A stretch of 64,000 bases of DNA, taken from assembly GCF_040807025.1 (NCBI RefSeq), contig NC_090982.1, positions 79,463,931 to 79,527,930 on the forward strand, written 5' to 3'. This document shows positions 63,463-64,000 of this stretch, one piece after another. The position numbers were made by a program, and so were the translations under genes. Every line of letters begins with the position of its first letter. Position 1 is the stretch's first letter. A model generated the notes under the pieces. The model did no database searches. It was not told where the DNA came from and worked only from the letters and a program-made list of their open reading frames with translations. This DNA is from Struthio camelus (Eukaryota > Chordata > Aves > Struthioniformes > Struthionidae).

Positions 63463-63788
63463 CTATCCCAGCAATGTTATGGAGCTAACATCAGCAGCGT
63501 CATCCATGTGTAGGAGAGAAACTGCACCCACTGACATGTACAGCCTTGCTACTTTTCTCAGGTGAAAGTTTCTCACTAAAAGTTTGTTTTGGGAGCTGGT
63601 GAGCTGATTGGATCTGCATTGGTCCAGGATGCTGGACGTTTTGGTCTGTTCCTGGTTTTTATCATTAAATTTCTTATGATGTATTTGATCTGTTGAGGTG
63701 GTACAGCCCTTGGGACTAGGACTGCACTCATATTCTTGATGTGTCTGCTCAGGCACAACGGAAGTAGGAACAGGATCTTGCTGCGTCT
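63463..63788 (-). other. Weak candidate exon on the minus strand at the window edge
   Basis: On the minus strand a plausible acceptor (ATTATTTTTGTAACGTTTAG) precedes a 108-codon open frame ending at TAG 63463-63465. It begins TQQDPVPTSVVPEQTHQEYE and is rich in T, S, Q and P, like a receptor stalk. It might instead be internal sequence of the retroelement whose LTR lies next to it. No family was recognised. Confidence 0.15.
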
Positions 63789-64000
63789 CTAAACGTTACA
63801 AAAATAATAATCACACCACAAGAACGTGATTCAGACTATGGTCCCTAACACAAACTATCTGTCCAGTGTTAACCTCCTGTGACAGTTTTATGCTAATATT
63901 CCTTTCTCTTTCCTTTATTCTTTCTCCTACACGTGTTTGTGACTTTGTCCTCAGCCTCTAGGATCACTGATGTCTGGAGAGTGTCAATGAACCTGACACT

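Overview
This window is vertebrate nuclear DNA, most likely from a bird. The evidence is intron-containing genes, low repeat density, and several CR1 non-LTR retrotransposons, two or three of which end in the octamer-type tail (ACAGAATC / ATTCTGTG) seen in avian CR1. A crocodilian or turtle cannot be fully excluded. If synteny with human 9p13 holds, this would be the avian Z chromosome, but that is inference and nothing in the window proves it.

Two protein-coding genes on the + strand can be supported exon by exon. The first is AQP3, an aquaglyceroporin with six coding exons between 5828 and 20419. It encodes 292 aa with clean splice sites, a TATA-type promoter near 5730 and a 1.5 kb 3' UTR ending at an AATAAA at 21904. 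Both NPA motifs, the selectivity-filter residues and the loop-C glycosylation site are intact. Several residues tied to pH and metal gating in human AQP3 differ. Intron 1 is 10.6 kb, while the other introns are 0.17-1.2 kb.

The second gene has five coding exons between 49433 and 55.7 kb. It encodes a secreted or membrane-anchored protein with two Ly6/uPAR (LU, three-finger) domains, of the phospholipase A2 inhibitor gamma / PINLYP type. It has a TATA box at 49359, a ten-codon upstream ORF whose stop overlaps the start codon, an apparent GC-AG intron 3 with a CR1 inserted in it, and a last exon in which a T6 run reads past the expected stop and over the polyadenylation signal.

Layout: 1-5.7 kb is intergenic with one MIR-like SINE. 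5.73-21.9 kb is AQP3. 21.9-49.3 kb is a gene-poor interval with CR1 copies of different ages (28.6-29.9, 36.0, 42.0 kb, and older L3/CR1-like pieces near 22.6 and 47.2 kb). 49.36-55.9 kb is the Ly6/PLA2-inhibitor-like gene. 55.9-64 kb has no confident gene but holds a minus-strand retroviral LTR (62.56-63.30 kb) with a perfect 14-bp-arm hairpin, a G-quadruplex tract, and two weak candidate minus-strand exons. The two genes show no obvious functional link. No novel system was found; the most useful observations concern splicing, the reading-frame end and the upstream ORF of the Ly6-type gene, and the altered gating residues of AQP3.
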